The notes under the pieces were generated by a model. The model worked only from the letters and a program-made list of their open reading frames with translations. It made no database searches and had not been told where the DNA came from. A stretch of 64,000 bases of DNA from assembly GCF_036241575.1 (NCBI RefSeq), contig NZ_CP108455.1, forward strand, positions 434,001 to 498,000, in the 5' to 3' direction. Made by a program: the position numbers and the translations under genes. This DNA is from Streptomyces sp. NBC_01267. Its GTDB lineage: Bacteria; Actinomycetota; Actinomycetes; Streptomycetales; Streptomycetaceae. Below are positions 47,753 to 55,507 of the stretch, piece after piece. Every line of letters starts with the position of its first letter. Position 1 is the stretch's first letter.

Positions 47753-48607
47753 ATGCGCATCGGTATTGTCAGCCCCGTCGTGACCCGGGTCCCCGGCGCG
47801 CACGCGGAGTGGGAACGCTCCGCCGGCATCGAGGAACTCGCCCGGATCGCACGCACCGCCGACGGGCTCGGTTTCCATCACCTCACCTGCAGCGAACATG
47901 TCGCCGTCCCGGCCGATGTCGCCGAGCAACGGGGCGGCACCTACTGGGATCCGCTCGCGACCCTCGGCCATCTCGCCGCGCACACCGAGCGGATCCGGCT
48001 GGCCACCCAGGTCCTCGTCCTCGGCTACCACCACCCGCTGGAGATCGCCAAGCGGTACGGCACGCTCGACCGGGTCAGCGGCGGCAGGCTCGTACTCGGC
48101 CTCGGTGTCGGCAGTCTGGCGGAGGAATTCGCCCTGCTGGACGCCCCGTTCGAGGGGCGCGGGGCGCGCGCCGACGACGCGCTCGCCGCGCTGCGCGCTT
48201 CGCTGTCCCGGCGCGAACCCGAATACCACGGCGCGTTCTACGACTTCGAGGGCTTCGTCGTCGACCCGCACGCCGTCCAGCCCCAGGTGCCGTTGTGGAT
48301 CGGCGGGCGCACCGCCCGGTCGCTGCGCCGGGCCGTGGAGTACGGCGACGGGTGGGTGCCCTTCGGGCTGCCGGTGGACCGGCTGGCCGAGATGCTGGCC
48401 GCCGCGGAACTCCCCGAGAACTTCGACGTGGTGCTCTCCGCGGGGCGGACCGACCCCTCCGGGGACCCGGAGGCCACCGGACGTGCCCTGCGGCGGGTAC
48501 GGGAGGCCGGGGCCACCGTGGTGAGCACCGCCATCGACGCGCGCTCGGCCACCCACTACTGCGAACAGCTCGAAGCACTGTGGGCGCTGGCCGGGAAGGC
48601 CGACTGA
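47753..48607 (+). CDS. LLM-class (F420-dependent type) flavin oxidoreductase
   Basis: A 284-residue luciferase-like TIM-barrel protein. The pattern IEELARIARTADGLGFHHLTCSEH, TERIRLATQVLVLGYHHPLEIAKRYGTLDRVSGGRLVLGLGVG and PLWIGGRT matches the group typed as F420-dependent oxidoreductases. ATG at 47753 has AAAGG upstream. In steroid clusters, F420-dependent members may act as hydroxysteroid dehydrogenases or enone reductases; here the substrate is unknown. It follows the SDR after a 107-base gap containing a 13-bp tandem repeat and precedes a SnoaL-like gene by 16 bases. Confidence 0.85.
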   Translation: MRIGIVSPVVTRVPGAHAEWERSAGIEELARIARTADGLGFHHLTCSEHVAVPADVAEQRGGTYWDPLATLGHLAAHTERIRLATQVLVLGYHHPLEIAKRYGTLDRVSGGRLVLGLGVGSLAEEFALLDAPFEGRGARADDALAALRASLSRREPEYHGAFYDFEGFVVDPHAVQPQVPLWIGGRTARSLRRAVEYGDGWVPFGLPVDRLAEMLAAAELPENFDVVLSAGRTDPSGDPEATGRALRRVREAGATVVSTAIDARSATHYCEQLEALWALAGKAD

Positions 48608-48623
48608 CAGCCGGGAGGCCGAG

Positions 48624-49181
48624 ATGACAGTGATGCACGGGAACGACGGCACCGGTGCGCCTGGCCGGGACGGCGCAGCCGGTACGCAGGGCGCGGACGG
48701 GATCGCGCGGCGCCTCGCCGCCGTCGAGGAACGCCTCGCGCAGTTGGAGGACGAACGGGAGATCACCCGGCTGATCGCCTCGTACGGGCCGCTGGCCGAC
48801 AGCGCGGAGGCCGATTCGGTGGCCGCCCTCTGGGAGCCGGACGGCGTGTACGACGTCGAGGGGTGGCTGATGACGGGCCGCGCCGAGATCGCCGCGATGG
48901 TGGGTTCCGAACGGCACGGACAGTGGATCTCCGGCGGCTGCGCGCATGTCGTGGGGCCGCCCCGGGTGACGGTGACCGGTGACGAGGCGGTGGCGGTCTG
49001 CCATTCGCTGATGGTCGTGCACGGCGAGAGCGGCTTCACGGTCCACCGGGCGACCGCCAACCACTGGCGGCTGCACAGGAGTTCGGCCGGTTGGCTGGTG
49101 ACGTACCGGACCAACCGCGTGCTGGACGGGCGCCCCGAGTCGCCCCGGCTGCTCGCGTCGGGTTTCGAGTCCGGGGCCTGA
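48624..49181 (+). CDS. SnoaL/NTF2-like protein
   Basis: A 185-residue protein: a Gly-rich leader, a short coiled-coil (ARRLAAVEERLAQLEDEREI, about 28-47), then a SnoaL-like alpha+beta cone (50-165). This fold includes ketosteroid isomerase and scytalone dehydratase relatives as well as binding proteins. Trp-Glu-Pro-Asp (LWEPDGVYDVEG) and HRATANHWRLHR are typical of the subgroup found in aromatic and steroid clusters. It could be a dehydratase for a hydroxysteroid, for example 7- or 12-hydroxyl, but the catalytic residues cannot be assigned. GGGAGGCCGAG precedes the ATG. Confidence 0.8.
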   Translation: MTVMHGNDGTGAPGRDGAAGTQGADGIARRLAAVEERLAQLEDEREITRLIASYGPLADSAEADSVAALWEPDGVYDVEGWLMTGRAEIAAMVGSERHGQWISGGCAHVVGPPRVTVTGDEAVAVCHSLMVVHGESGFTVHRATANHWRLHRSSAGWLVTYRTNRVLDGRPESPRLLASGFESGA

Positions 49182-49200
49182 CCGTCCAGAAGACGCGGCG

Positions 49201-49236
49201 GTGTGCCGGGAGGGAAGCGATTCCCTCCCGGCACAC
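49201..49236. terminator. Bidirectional terminator, kshA operon / MFS gene
   Basis: GTGTGCCGGGAGGGAA (49201-49216) and TTCCCTCCCGGCACAC (49221-49236) form a perfect 16-bp stem with a GCGA tetraloop between convergent genes. Confidence 0.9.
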
Positions 49237-49264
49237 CGCTGTGCGTTCCGGTCCGCGCTGCCGG

Positions 49265-50737
49265 TCAGTGCACGGCCTGGCCCGCGGGGACGCTCCGCAC
49301 GGCCGCCCCCGCGCCTTCCCGTGGACCGGCGAAGGTGGCCGCGATCGCGGCACACAGACCCACCGCGGCCATCGTCAGGAAGGCGGCGACGAAACCGGAT
49401 TCGGGGTACATCGTGCTCCTCCCGGCCGTCACGACGCCCGGCGCCGCGAGTATGACCACGAGCATCTGCGTACCGAAGGCGCTGCCGAGGGAACCGGTCA
49501 GATTGAGCATGCCGCCCGCGATGCCCTGCACCTGGGCCGGCACGTGCTGCACCAGCAGGTTGGGCAGCGCGGACGAGGAAGTGCCCAGGCCGATCCCGAA
49601 GACGACCATCGCGATCATCATCTGGGGAACGGTGTCGTGCCGCACGGCCAGCAGTACCGCTCCCCCGGCCACCGCGACACCGCCGAACATCAGGGCGGGC
49701 CGGGCACCGAACCGCCTGGACGCGTGGCCCGCCAGGGGACCCGAGATCATGGCCACGATGCCGAGCGGCAGCATGAAACGCGCCACCCCGAGCGCGCTGG
49801 AGCCGAATCCGTACCCGAGACCCGCGGACTCGGGCATCATCACCAGCATCGGGACGAGCATCGACTGTCCGACGAAGGCGATCTGTACGACGGCGCTGGC
49901 CGTCAGGGCCATCGCCACCGGTCGCTGCTTCAGCAGTGCGAGGTCGATCAGCGGCTCCGGCAGGCGGCGTTCGTGGGTCAGCCAGACGGCCAGGACGACG
50001 ACACCGCCGATCACGCACACCAGGGTCCGGCCGGAGGTGAATCCCCAGTCCTTGGACTCGCTCAGCCCGAGCAGCAGCACGGTGGCGCCGAGCGACAGCA
50101 GTCCCGCGCCCGCCCAGTCGAGCCGGGCGCGGGCACGCAGAGCGCTCTCCGGCAGCAGCACGGCCACCAGGGTCAGGGCGATCAGCGCATGGACGACCTG
50201 GAACCAGAAGAGGCCGGTGTAGCCGAAGTGGTCGATGAGATATCCGCCGACCACCGGGCCGATGACCGCGCTGATTCCCATACCGGTGGAGACGAGGCCC
50301 AGCGCCACCGCGACGAGCTTGGGCCGGAAGATGTCCCGCACCAGCCCGTACGCGAGCACCATGACCGGCAGCCCGATCCCCTGGAGCGCCCGGCCCGTGA
50401 GCAGCAGGGGGAAGTCCGGGGCGAGCGCGGCGAGCAGCGAGCCGGCCACGAAGACCACCGAGACGGCCAGCAACACCCGCTTCTTGCCGTGGACGTCGCC
50501 GAGCTTGCCCACGACCGGTGTCGCGGCGGCGCCCACCAGCGTGGTGAGAGTGATCACCCAGGCGACCTGGGTGGTACTGAATTCCTCGGCGATCTGCGTC
50601 AGCGCCGGTGTCACCAGCGTGTAGGTGAGCGGGACGATCTCGACCAGCAGAACAATCACGAGGAGCAGAAGGACGGAACGTCCGCGGGAGAGCGGAGGCC
50701 GTTCGGCCTCGCCCGTCGGCATAGGTATCTGATTCAT
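49265..50737 (-). CDS. MFS transporter (DHA2/EmrB-QacA type)
   Basis: A 490-residue major facilitator with about 14 hydrophobic segments. Motif A between helices 2 and 3 is GKLGDVHGKKRVLL, and motif C-like GMGISAVIGPVVGGYLI marks drug/H+ antiporters. In a steroid cluster it may export or re-import acidic steroid intermediates, as MFS proteins do in rhodococcal cholate degradation; export of toxic detergents is an alternative. ATG 50737 has GGGAG seven bases upstream; an ATG 21 codons earlier has none. A type I operator lies about 230 bases upstream. Confidence 0.88.
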   Translation of the reverse strand: MNQIPMPTGEAERPPLSRGRSVLLLLVIVLLVEIVPLTYTLVTPALTQIAEEFSTTQVAWVITLTTLVGAAATPVVGKLGDVHGKKRVLLAVSVVFVAGSLLAALAPDFPLLLTGRALQGIGLPVMVLAYGLVRDIFRPKLVAVALGLVSTGMGISAVIGPVVGGYLIDHFGYTGLFWFQVVHALIALTLVAVLLPESALRARARLDWAGAGLLSLGATVLLLGLSESKDWGFTSGRTLVCVIGGVVVLAVWLTHERRLPEPLIDLALLKQRPVAMALTASAVVQIAFVGQSMLVPMLVMMPESAGLGYGFGSSALGVARFMLPLGIVAMISGPLAGHASRRFGARPALMFGGVAVAGGAVLLAVRHDTVPQMMIAMVVFGIGLGTSSSALPNLLVQHVPAQVQGIAGGMLNLTGSLGSAFGTQMLVVILAAPGVVTAGRSTMYPESGFVAAFLTMAAVGLCAAIAATFAGPREGAGAAVRSVPAGQAVH

Positions 50738-51041
50738 GGTGAGACTCCCGGCCTTGCGCATGAGGAGGAGTGAGATACGGCCAGGCCGAGGCCGGTTCAT
50801 CGGAACCGTGACGTCTCGGTGAGCCGGAATCGAACGTCCGGCTGGCCTGTAATTGATTTCACCAGCGACCCATCAAGCGGTCAAGAGAATGGACCGATAT
50901 CCCGGCAACACGAGGTGCAAAACGGGGTCAGATCGGTTATTCAGGAACACTCGACGTGCAGAACATAACTAGAATTCAATCTAGTTAATGCATTGCAGGC
51001 ATGCCAGGGCCACGGAATTCCAGGAGCGGGGGAACGCCGGG
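50738..51041. other. 304-base control region upstream of MFS gene
   Basis: Non-coding stretch between the TetR gene's stop and the MFS start, both on the minus strand. It contains the type I operator 50966-50987 overlapping a possible minus-strand TATGTT -10 element, implying a long (about 200-base) leader on the MFS mRNA. A GC-rich inverted GGCCAGGCCGAGGCC stretch at about 50780-50794 is inside that leader. No convincing small gene was found. Confidence 0.5.
50966..50987. promoter_or_regulatory. Type I operator upstream of MFS gene
   Basis: TAACTAGA (50966-50973) and TCTAGTTA (50980-50987) are perfect 8-bp inverted arms around ATTCAA. It resembles the fadA5 site (41578) and the site at 54460, with shared core CTAGAATTCA. 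Confidence 0.65.
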
Positions 51042-51668
51042 TCAGCCGGATGCGTGGCCGCCGGGTGACATGCCCCGGAGCAGCAGGGTGCAGGCGAGCC
51101 GCAGATCCGCCTCGGCATCCGGCATGGAGATGCGGCCGTTCAGGCTGGACTGCAGGATGCCGAACCACACCTGGAGCAGCAGGCGGACGACCGCGAGGTC
51201 GTCGGCGGTGGGCCGGTCCACCCCGGCCGCGGCCAGCAGCACGTCACGGAAGGTCGCGTCGATCCGCGCGACGTCCGTCACGACGGCGGCGTTGGCCGCG
51301 TTCGAGGACTGGATCATGGCCTTCGCCAGGGCCGGCTTGCTCAGCAGCGACCGGTTGGCACGGACCAGTACGTCGAAGACGCGTTCCGCGGCGTCGGCCT
51401 TGCCGCGCGGACGCCTGGCGATGCCTTCGCTCATCCGGTCCACCTGGTGCGCCATCACACCGACGAACAGGTGGATCTTGGAGGGGAAGTAACGGTAGAG
51501 CGTCCCGATCGCCACCCCGGCCCGCTTGGCCACCTCGTGCATCTGGACACGGTCGAGGTCCTTCTCGGTGGCGAGTTCCTCCGCGGCGTCCAGGATCCGG
51601 ATGTGCCGGGCCCGCTGCTCGACCGAGCTCGGTTCGACCGCGGCTCTGCCCGCTGCGACTCTGGGCAC
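51042..51668 (-). CDS. KstR-like TetR regulator (paralogue 1)
   Basis: A 208-residue TetR regulator. The helix-turn-helix (41-64) reads VQMHEVAKRAGVAIGTLYRYF and then PSKIHLF, very like mycobacterial KstR (VQMRAVADRADVAVGTLYRYFPSKVHLL), the cholesterol-regulon repressor whose ligands are steroid acyl-CoAs. The GTG at 51668 is chosen because it aligns with the start of the second copy (VPRVA) and has GGAGG four bases upstream; an ATG six codons earlier has a poor site. The paralogue at 55508 has exactly the same length. It lies between the MFS gene and fadD3, both on its strand. Confidence 0.88.
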   Translation of the reverse strand: MPRVAAGRAAVEPSSVEQRARHIRILDAAEELATEKDLDRVQMHEVAKRAGVAIGTLYRYFPSKIHLFVGVMAHQVDRMSEGIARRPRGKADAAERVFDVLVRANRSLLSKPALAKAMIQSSNAANAAVVTDVARIDATFRDVLLAAAGVDRPTADDLAVVRLLLQVWFGILQSSLNGRISMPDAEADLRLACTLLLRGMSPGGHASG

Positions 51669-51825
51669 CGTTCCTCCACCTGTCATGGTCCGACCGGCCC
51701 GAGGATACCCAGCCCGGCGGCGCCGGGCCCACACCCGCACCCCAGGGGTCCGCACACCATCCGGACGCGAGCCCCGAACCCGGCCCCCGCACCCGATCCC
51801 GCGCGCGCCCTGCCCCCGGATCCGG

Positions 51826-53433
51826 TCAGCTCCGGTCGAGCGCGCTCTTGAGCACCTTGCCGACCGCGTTGCGCGGCAGCCGGTCCACGACCACCACGTC
51901 GCGCGGCACCTTGAAGTTGGCCAGCCGCCCCCGGCAGAAGGCGATCACCTCGCCGGGGTCGGGGCGCTCCCCCGGCCGGGCGGTGACATAGGCCCGGCCC
52001 ACCTCGCCCAGCCGGGGGTCCGGTATCCCGACGACCGCGGCCTCGGAGATCTGCCGGTGCCTGGTGAGGAGTTGCTCGATCTCGGCGGGGTACACGTTGA
52101 ACCCGCCGACCAGGAACATGTCCTTGAGCCGGTCGGTGATCGTCAGGTTGCCGTGCGCGTCGAGGTGCCCGACGTCTCCGGTGTGCAGCCGGCCCTGGGC
52201 GTCGACGGCCTCGGCGGTGGCCGCCGGGTCCTCGAAGTAGCCGCGCATCACGTTGTACCCGCCCACCACGATCTCACCGGTCCCGCCCGGCCCGAGCGGT
52301 GCTCCCGCCGGGTCGACGACCTGGAGTGCGACGCCGTCCACGGCGCGGCCGGAGGTCGTGGCGACGGTCCGGGTGTCGTCGGCGACCGTACACATGGAGA
52401 CCATGCCGCAGGCCTCGGTGAGGCCGTACGCGGTCAGTACGGTCAGGTGCAGTTCGTCCCGCATGCGCTCGACGAGTGCGACCGGGACCACGGCGGCGCC
52501 GGTCACCGCGAGGCGCAGCGACGTGATGTCGTAGGCGTGCCGGTCGGGATGGTCGAGGATCGACGTGTAGACGGCGGGCGGGCCCGGCAGCACGCTCACC
52601 TGCTCCTCGCTCACCAGCCGCAGCGTCTCCCGGACCTCGAACACCGGCTGGAGGACCATGGTGGCCGCCCTGAGCAGACAGGCGAGCACCCCCGCCTTGT
52701 AACCGAAGGTGTGGAACAGCGGGTTGACGATGAGATAGCGGTCGCCGTGGCGCAGTCCGGCCCGTTCGCTCCACGCCTGGTAGGCGCGGATGTTCTGCCC
52801 GTGCGCGGTGAGTGCGCCCTTGGGCCGGCCGGTGGTGCCCGAGGTGAAGAACATGTCGCAGACGTCCTCCTCACCGACCTCGGCGGCGCGGCGGTCGGCC
52901 GCCGCGTCGGGAATGTCCCCGCCCGCGGCGAGGAACTCCGGCCAGGTCCGCGCGCCGGTGACCTCGGCGCCGCCGATGAGTACGACGTCGAGCAGGTCCG
53001 GCAGCGCGGGGACCGGGCGTCCGGCGGCCGGCGTTCCGGGGGCGGACGCGCCACTGTCCCGCAGCATGTCCAGGTAGTCGTGGCCGAGGAACCCGTTGTC
53101 CACGAAGAGCGTCCGGGCCTTGCTCCTGGCCAGCAGCCAGGCGGCCTCCTCCCCCTTGTAGCGGGTGTTGACGGGTACCAGCACGGCGCCCGCGCCGAGC
53201 GCGCCGAGGGCGGCCACCACCCACCGGTGCCCGTTGGGCGCCCAGATCGCCACCCGGTCGCCCGGGGCGATGCCGGACGCCATGGCCGCCGCCGTGGCCC
53301 GCCGTACCTGCGCGGCGAGTTCGCGGTACGTCAGCCGGACCGCGCCGTCGACCAGCGCCTCCGTGTCGGGGTGTCGCTGCGCCGTGGCGGCGAGAACACG
53401 GGGAACGGTACGGACCGGGCCGTCCTGGGTCAT
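51826..53433 (-). CDS. fadD3: HIP-type steroid C/D-ring CoA synthetase (FadD3)
   Basis: A 535-residue acyl-CoA synthetase matching mycobacterial FadD3 throughout: [83 protein letters not shown], and catalytic Lys526 in NAVGKVLK. The nucleotide loop is TSGTTGRPKG (197-206). FadD3 adds CoA to the 3aalpha-H-4alpha-(3-propanoate)-7a-beta-methylhexahydroindane-dione left after A/B ring removal, starting C/D ring breakdown. ATG 53433 has GAGGAG upstream. It diverges from an SDR gene across a spacer with a strong palindromic operator. Confidence 0.92.
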   Translation of the reverse strand: MTQDGPVRTVPRVLAATAQRHPDTEALVDGAVRLTYRELAAQVRRATAAAMASGIAPGDRVAIWAPNGHRWVVAALGALGAGAVLVPVNTRYKGEEAAWLLARSKARTLFVDNGFLGHDYLDMLRDSGASAPGTPAAGRPVPALPDLLDVVLIGGAEVTGARTWPEFLAAGGDIPDAAADRRAAEVGEEDVCDMFFTSGTTGRPKGALTAHGQNIRAYQAWSERAGLRHGDRYLIVNPLFHTFGYKAGVLACLLRAATMVLQPVFEVRETLRLVSEEQVSVLPGPPAVYTSILDHPDRHAYDITSLRLAVTGAAVVPVALVERMRDELHLTVLTAYGLTEACGMVSMCTVADDTRTVATTSGRAVDGVALQVVDPAGAPLGPGGTGEIVVGGYNVMRGYFEDPAATAEAVDAQGRLHTGDVGHLDAHGNLTITDRLKDMFLVGGFNVYPAEIEQLLTRHRQISEAAVVGIPDPRLGEVGRAYVTARPGERPDPGEVIAFCRGRLANFKVPRDVVVVDRLPRNAVGKVLKSALDRS

Positions 53434-53514
53434 GGGGACTCCTCATCCACTCATCGGCTCATCCACGCATGCATCGGAATTCATTGCACTTCCGCATTCA
53501 GCGCACTCTAGTCC

Positions 53515-53536
53515 ACCTACCAAACGCTTGGTAGGT
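53515..53536. promoter_or_regulatory. Type II TetR-type operator between fadD3 and SDR
   Basis: ACCTACCAA (53515-53523), ACGC, TTGGTAGGT (53528-53536): perfect 9-bp arms, 22 bases in all. It lies in the divergent promoter region, 82 bases before fadD3 and 61 before the SDR ATG. The half-site TTGGTAGGT recurs at 54479. Confidence 0.75.
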
Positions 53537-53554
53537 TTGCTCGACACCCGGCCG

Positions 53555-53590
53555 CCTTCCGTGGCGTCCGGACCCGGACGCCACGGAAGG
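53555..53590 (+). promoter_or_regulatory. 17-bp hairpin sequestering the Shine-Dalgarno of the SDR gene
   Basis: Arm 53555-53571 (starts CCTTCCGTGG) and arm 53574-53590 (ends CCACGGAAGG) are exact reverse complements over 17 bases with a two-base centre. The end of the right arm is the only good ribosome site (GGAAGG, 53585-53590) for the ATG at 53597, and the left arm's CCTTCC pairs with it. If transcribed, the hairpin would hide the ribosome site. Confidence 0.7.
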
Positions 53591-53596
53591 CAACGC

Positions 53597-54430
53597 ATGA
53601 GCATCAGCAATCCGGTGGACTTCACCGGACGGGCGGTCGTCGTCACGGGAGGCACCAAGGGCATCGGCTTCGCCATCGCCGAGGCGTTCCTCGGAGCCGG
53701 GGCGGACGTCCTGGTCTGCGGTCGCGGCGAGCCCCTCGCCCTGCCCACGGCGGGCGGCCGGACCGCGCACTTCCTCGCCGCCGATGTCCGCGATCCCGCC
53801 GCGGCGAGCGGTCTCGTCGAGCATGCGGCGGCTAGCTTCGGCCGACTGGACGTGCTCGTCAACAACGCGGGCGGCTCGCCCGACGCCGACGCCGCCACGG
53901 TCTCGCCGCGGTTCGTCGAGAAGATCGTCGCCCTCAACCTGCTGGCCCCCTTCTACACGGCGCAGGCCGCCAACCGGGTCATGCAGCCGCAGGAGAGCGG
54001 CGGTTCGGTCATCAACATCGGCAGCGTCTCGGGGCACGACCCGCAGCCGGGCACGGCCGCGTACTCCGCGGCCAAGGCCGGACTGCTGGGCCTGACCCGC
54101 GCCCTGGCCCTGGAGTGGGCACCCCGGGTCCGGGTCAACCACATCACCACCGGACTGATCCGCACCGAGAACGCGGCGGCCGTCTACGGAGACGACGGCG
54201 GAGCGGCCGTGGCCAGGACGATCCCGATGAGCCGGATGGCCGCCCCCGGGGACGTGGCGGGTGCGTGCCTCTACCTCGCGAGCGGCCTGGCGTCGTACGT
54301 GAACGGCGCGGATCTGGCGGTCCACGGGGGCGGCGAGTTCCCCGCGCGCTATCTCGCCGTGCAGGACGGAGCGCGGGCGCACGGACCGGAGTCCAGGACC
54401 GTGGAAGGTGCCACGACCCTGGACCGCTGA
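53597..54430 (+). CDS. SDR-family dehydrogenase, candidate C/D-ring reductase (IpdF-like)
   Basis: A 277-residue classical SDR: TGGTKGIG (about 18-25), NNAGGS, Ser of NIGSVSG, YSAAK, and a C-terminal extension after YVNGADLAVHGGGEFP of about 30 residues. Divergent to fadD3, it may be the counterpart of the 5-hydroxy-HIP-CoA dehydrogenase IpdF, which is encoded near fadD3 in mycobacteria; that assignment is inferred from position. ATG 53597 is preceded by GGAAGG, which is buried in the right arm of a 17-bp hairpin. An SDR gene follows after 104 bases. Confidence 0.83.
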   Translation: MSISNPVDFTGRAVVVTGGTKGIGFAIAEAFLGAGADVLVCGRGEPLALPTAGGRTAHFLAADVRDPAAASGLVEHAAASFGRLDVLVNNAGGSPDADAATVSPRFVEKIVALNLLAPFYTAQAANRVMQPQESGGSVINIGSVSGHDPQPGTAAYSAAKAGLLGLTRALALEWAPRVRVNHITTGLIRTENAAAVYGDDGGAAVARTIPMSRMAAPGDVAGACLYLASGLASYVNGADLAVHGGGEFPARYLAVQDGARAHGPESRTVEGATTLDR

Positions 54431-54459
54431 GCGTGGCGTCCCGCCACCCCCTGTCGCAG

Positions 54460-54480
54460 AATTAGAATTCATACTAGCTT
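54460..54480. promoter_or_regulatory. Type I operator overlapped by a type II half-site
   Basis: AATTAGAATTCA-TA-CTAGCTT aligns with the 50966 site at 16 of 21 positions. Its last two bases start TTGGTAGGT (54479-54487), identical to one arm of the type II palindrome at 53515. It lies 55 bases before the next SDR ATG, so both TetR proteins could meet here. Confidence 0.55.
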
Positions 54481-54534
54481 GGTAGGTGTCCGGGTCCCCC
54501 GTGCCGGGACCGTCGTGCAACGAGGAGCGAAGCC

Positions 54535-55464
54535 ATGCATGAAGCAGTCAGCCTGGACGGCCGGACGGCCGTCGTCACCGGCGCTGGTGCGGGCGTCGGC
54601 CGCGCCGAGGCGCTGGCCCTGGCCGCGGCCGGGGCCAGGGTCGTCGTCAACGACGTGGGCCCCGCCGCCCAGGCCGTGGTCGACGAGATCATCAGCGGGG
54701 GCGGACAGGCCACGGCCGTCGTCGGCGACGTGGGTGACTGGTCACTGGGCGAACGGCTGGTGGAGAAGGCAGTCACCCGGTACGGCAGCCTGGACATCCT
54801 CGTCAACAACGCAGGCGTACTGCGCGACATGATGCTCTTCAACCTGACCGAGACCGCCTGGGACGACGTCATCCGTGTCCACCTGAAGGGACACGCGTCG
54901 GTCTCACGGGCCGCCGCCGTCCACTGGCGCGCCCTCAGCAAGGCCACCGGCGGTCCGGTCTACGGACGGGTCGTCAACACCTCGTCGGAAGCGTTCCTGT
55001 TCGGCGCCGCGGGCCAGCCCAACTACTCGGCCGCCAAAGCCGGCATCGTCGCGCTGACCCTCTCCACCGCCCAGGGGCTGAGCCGGTACGGCGTGCGGGC
55101 CAACGCCATCTGCCCGCGGGCCCGTACCGGCATGACCGAGCACGTCTTCGGCGAGGCGGCCGACGGCGCGGGTGAGCTGGACATCCTGGCCCCGGAGCGG
55201 ATCGGCACGTTCGTCGGCTACCTGGCGTCACCTGCGGCGGCGGAGATCAACGGCCAGGTCTTCGTGGTCTACGGCGACATGGTGGCGCTGATGGCCGCAC
55301 CCCAGGTGGAGCGGCAGTTCCGCACCACGGGCCCGGCGTTCACCCCCGACGAACTGGACCAGCAACTGACCCCGTACTTCAAGGGCCGCAGTCCTTACCA
55401 GTCGTACGCGGCATACAGCGTGGCCGACCTCGACACCACCGGTGTGCAGAGCGCCGCGAACTGA
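54535..55464 (+). CDS. MFE-2-type SDR, (R)-3-hydroxyacyl-CoA / hydroxysteroid dehydrogenase
   Basis: A 309-residue SDR of the MFE-2 dehydrogenase kind: TGAGAGVGRAEALALA (about 15-30), VVNDVG (39-44) that sets NAD preference, NNAGVLRD, the diagnostic VHLKGH, and YSAAKAG. A C-terminal stretch of about 60 residues (after QVFVVYGD) is also typical. Mycobacterial relatives such as Hsd4A-type proteins oxidise steroid 3-hydroxyacyl-CoAs made by hydratase-2 enzymes, so it may supply the missing step between the hydratases and FadA5. It carries its own promoter with two overlapping operator types. Confidence 0.85.
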   Translation: MHEAVSLDGRTAVVTGAGAGVGRAEALALAAAGARVVVNDVGPAAQAVVDEIISGGGQATAVVGDVGDWSLGERLVEKAVTRYGSLDILVNNAGVLRDMMLFNLTETAWDDVIRVHLKGHASVSRAAAVHWRALSKATGGPVYGRVVNTSSEAFLFGAAGQPNYSAAKAGIVALTLSTAQGLSRYGVRANAICPRARTGMTEHVFGEAADGAGELDILAPERIGTFVGYLASPAAAEINGQVFVVYGDMVALMAAPQVERQFRTTGPAFTPDELDQQLTPYFKGRSPYQSYAAYSVADLDTTGVQSAAN

Positions 55465-55468
55465 GACC

Positions 55469-55506
55469 TCTCCGGATTCCCCGCCGGCGGGCGGGGAATC
55501 CGGAGA
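55469..55506. terminator. Bidirectional terminator, SDR / TetR paralogue 2
   Basis: TCTCCGGATTCCCCGCC (55469-55485) and its exact reverse complement (55490-55506) form a 17-bp stem with a GGCG loop, between convergent genes and two bases short of the TetR stop. Confidence 0.9.
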
Positions 55507-55507
55507 A

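Noticed and set aside
50941..51168. Possible small minus-strand gene in the MFS upstream region
   Set aside because: It overlaps the TetR 3' coding end and the type I operator, and lacks a ribosome site or motif.
53437..53480. Overlapping CTCATCCAC/GCATGCATCGG repeats near the fadD3 start
   Set aside because: Short imperfect repeats overlapping the leader; no consistent unit or symmetry to support a site.
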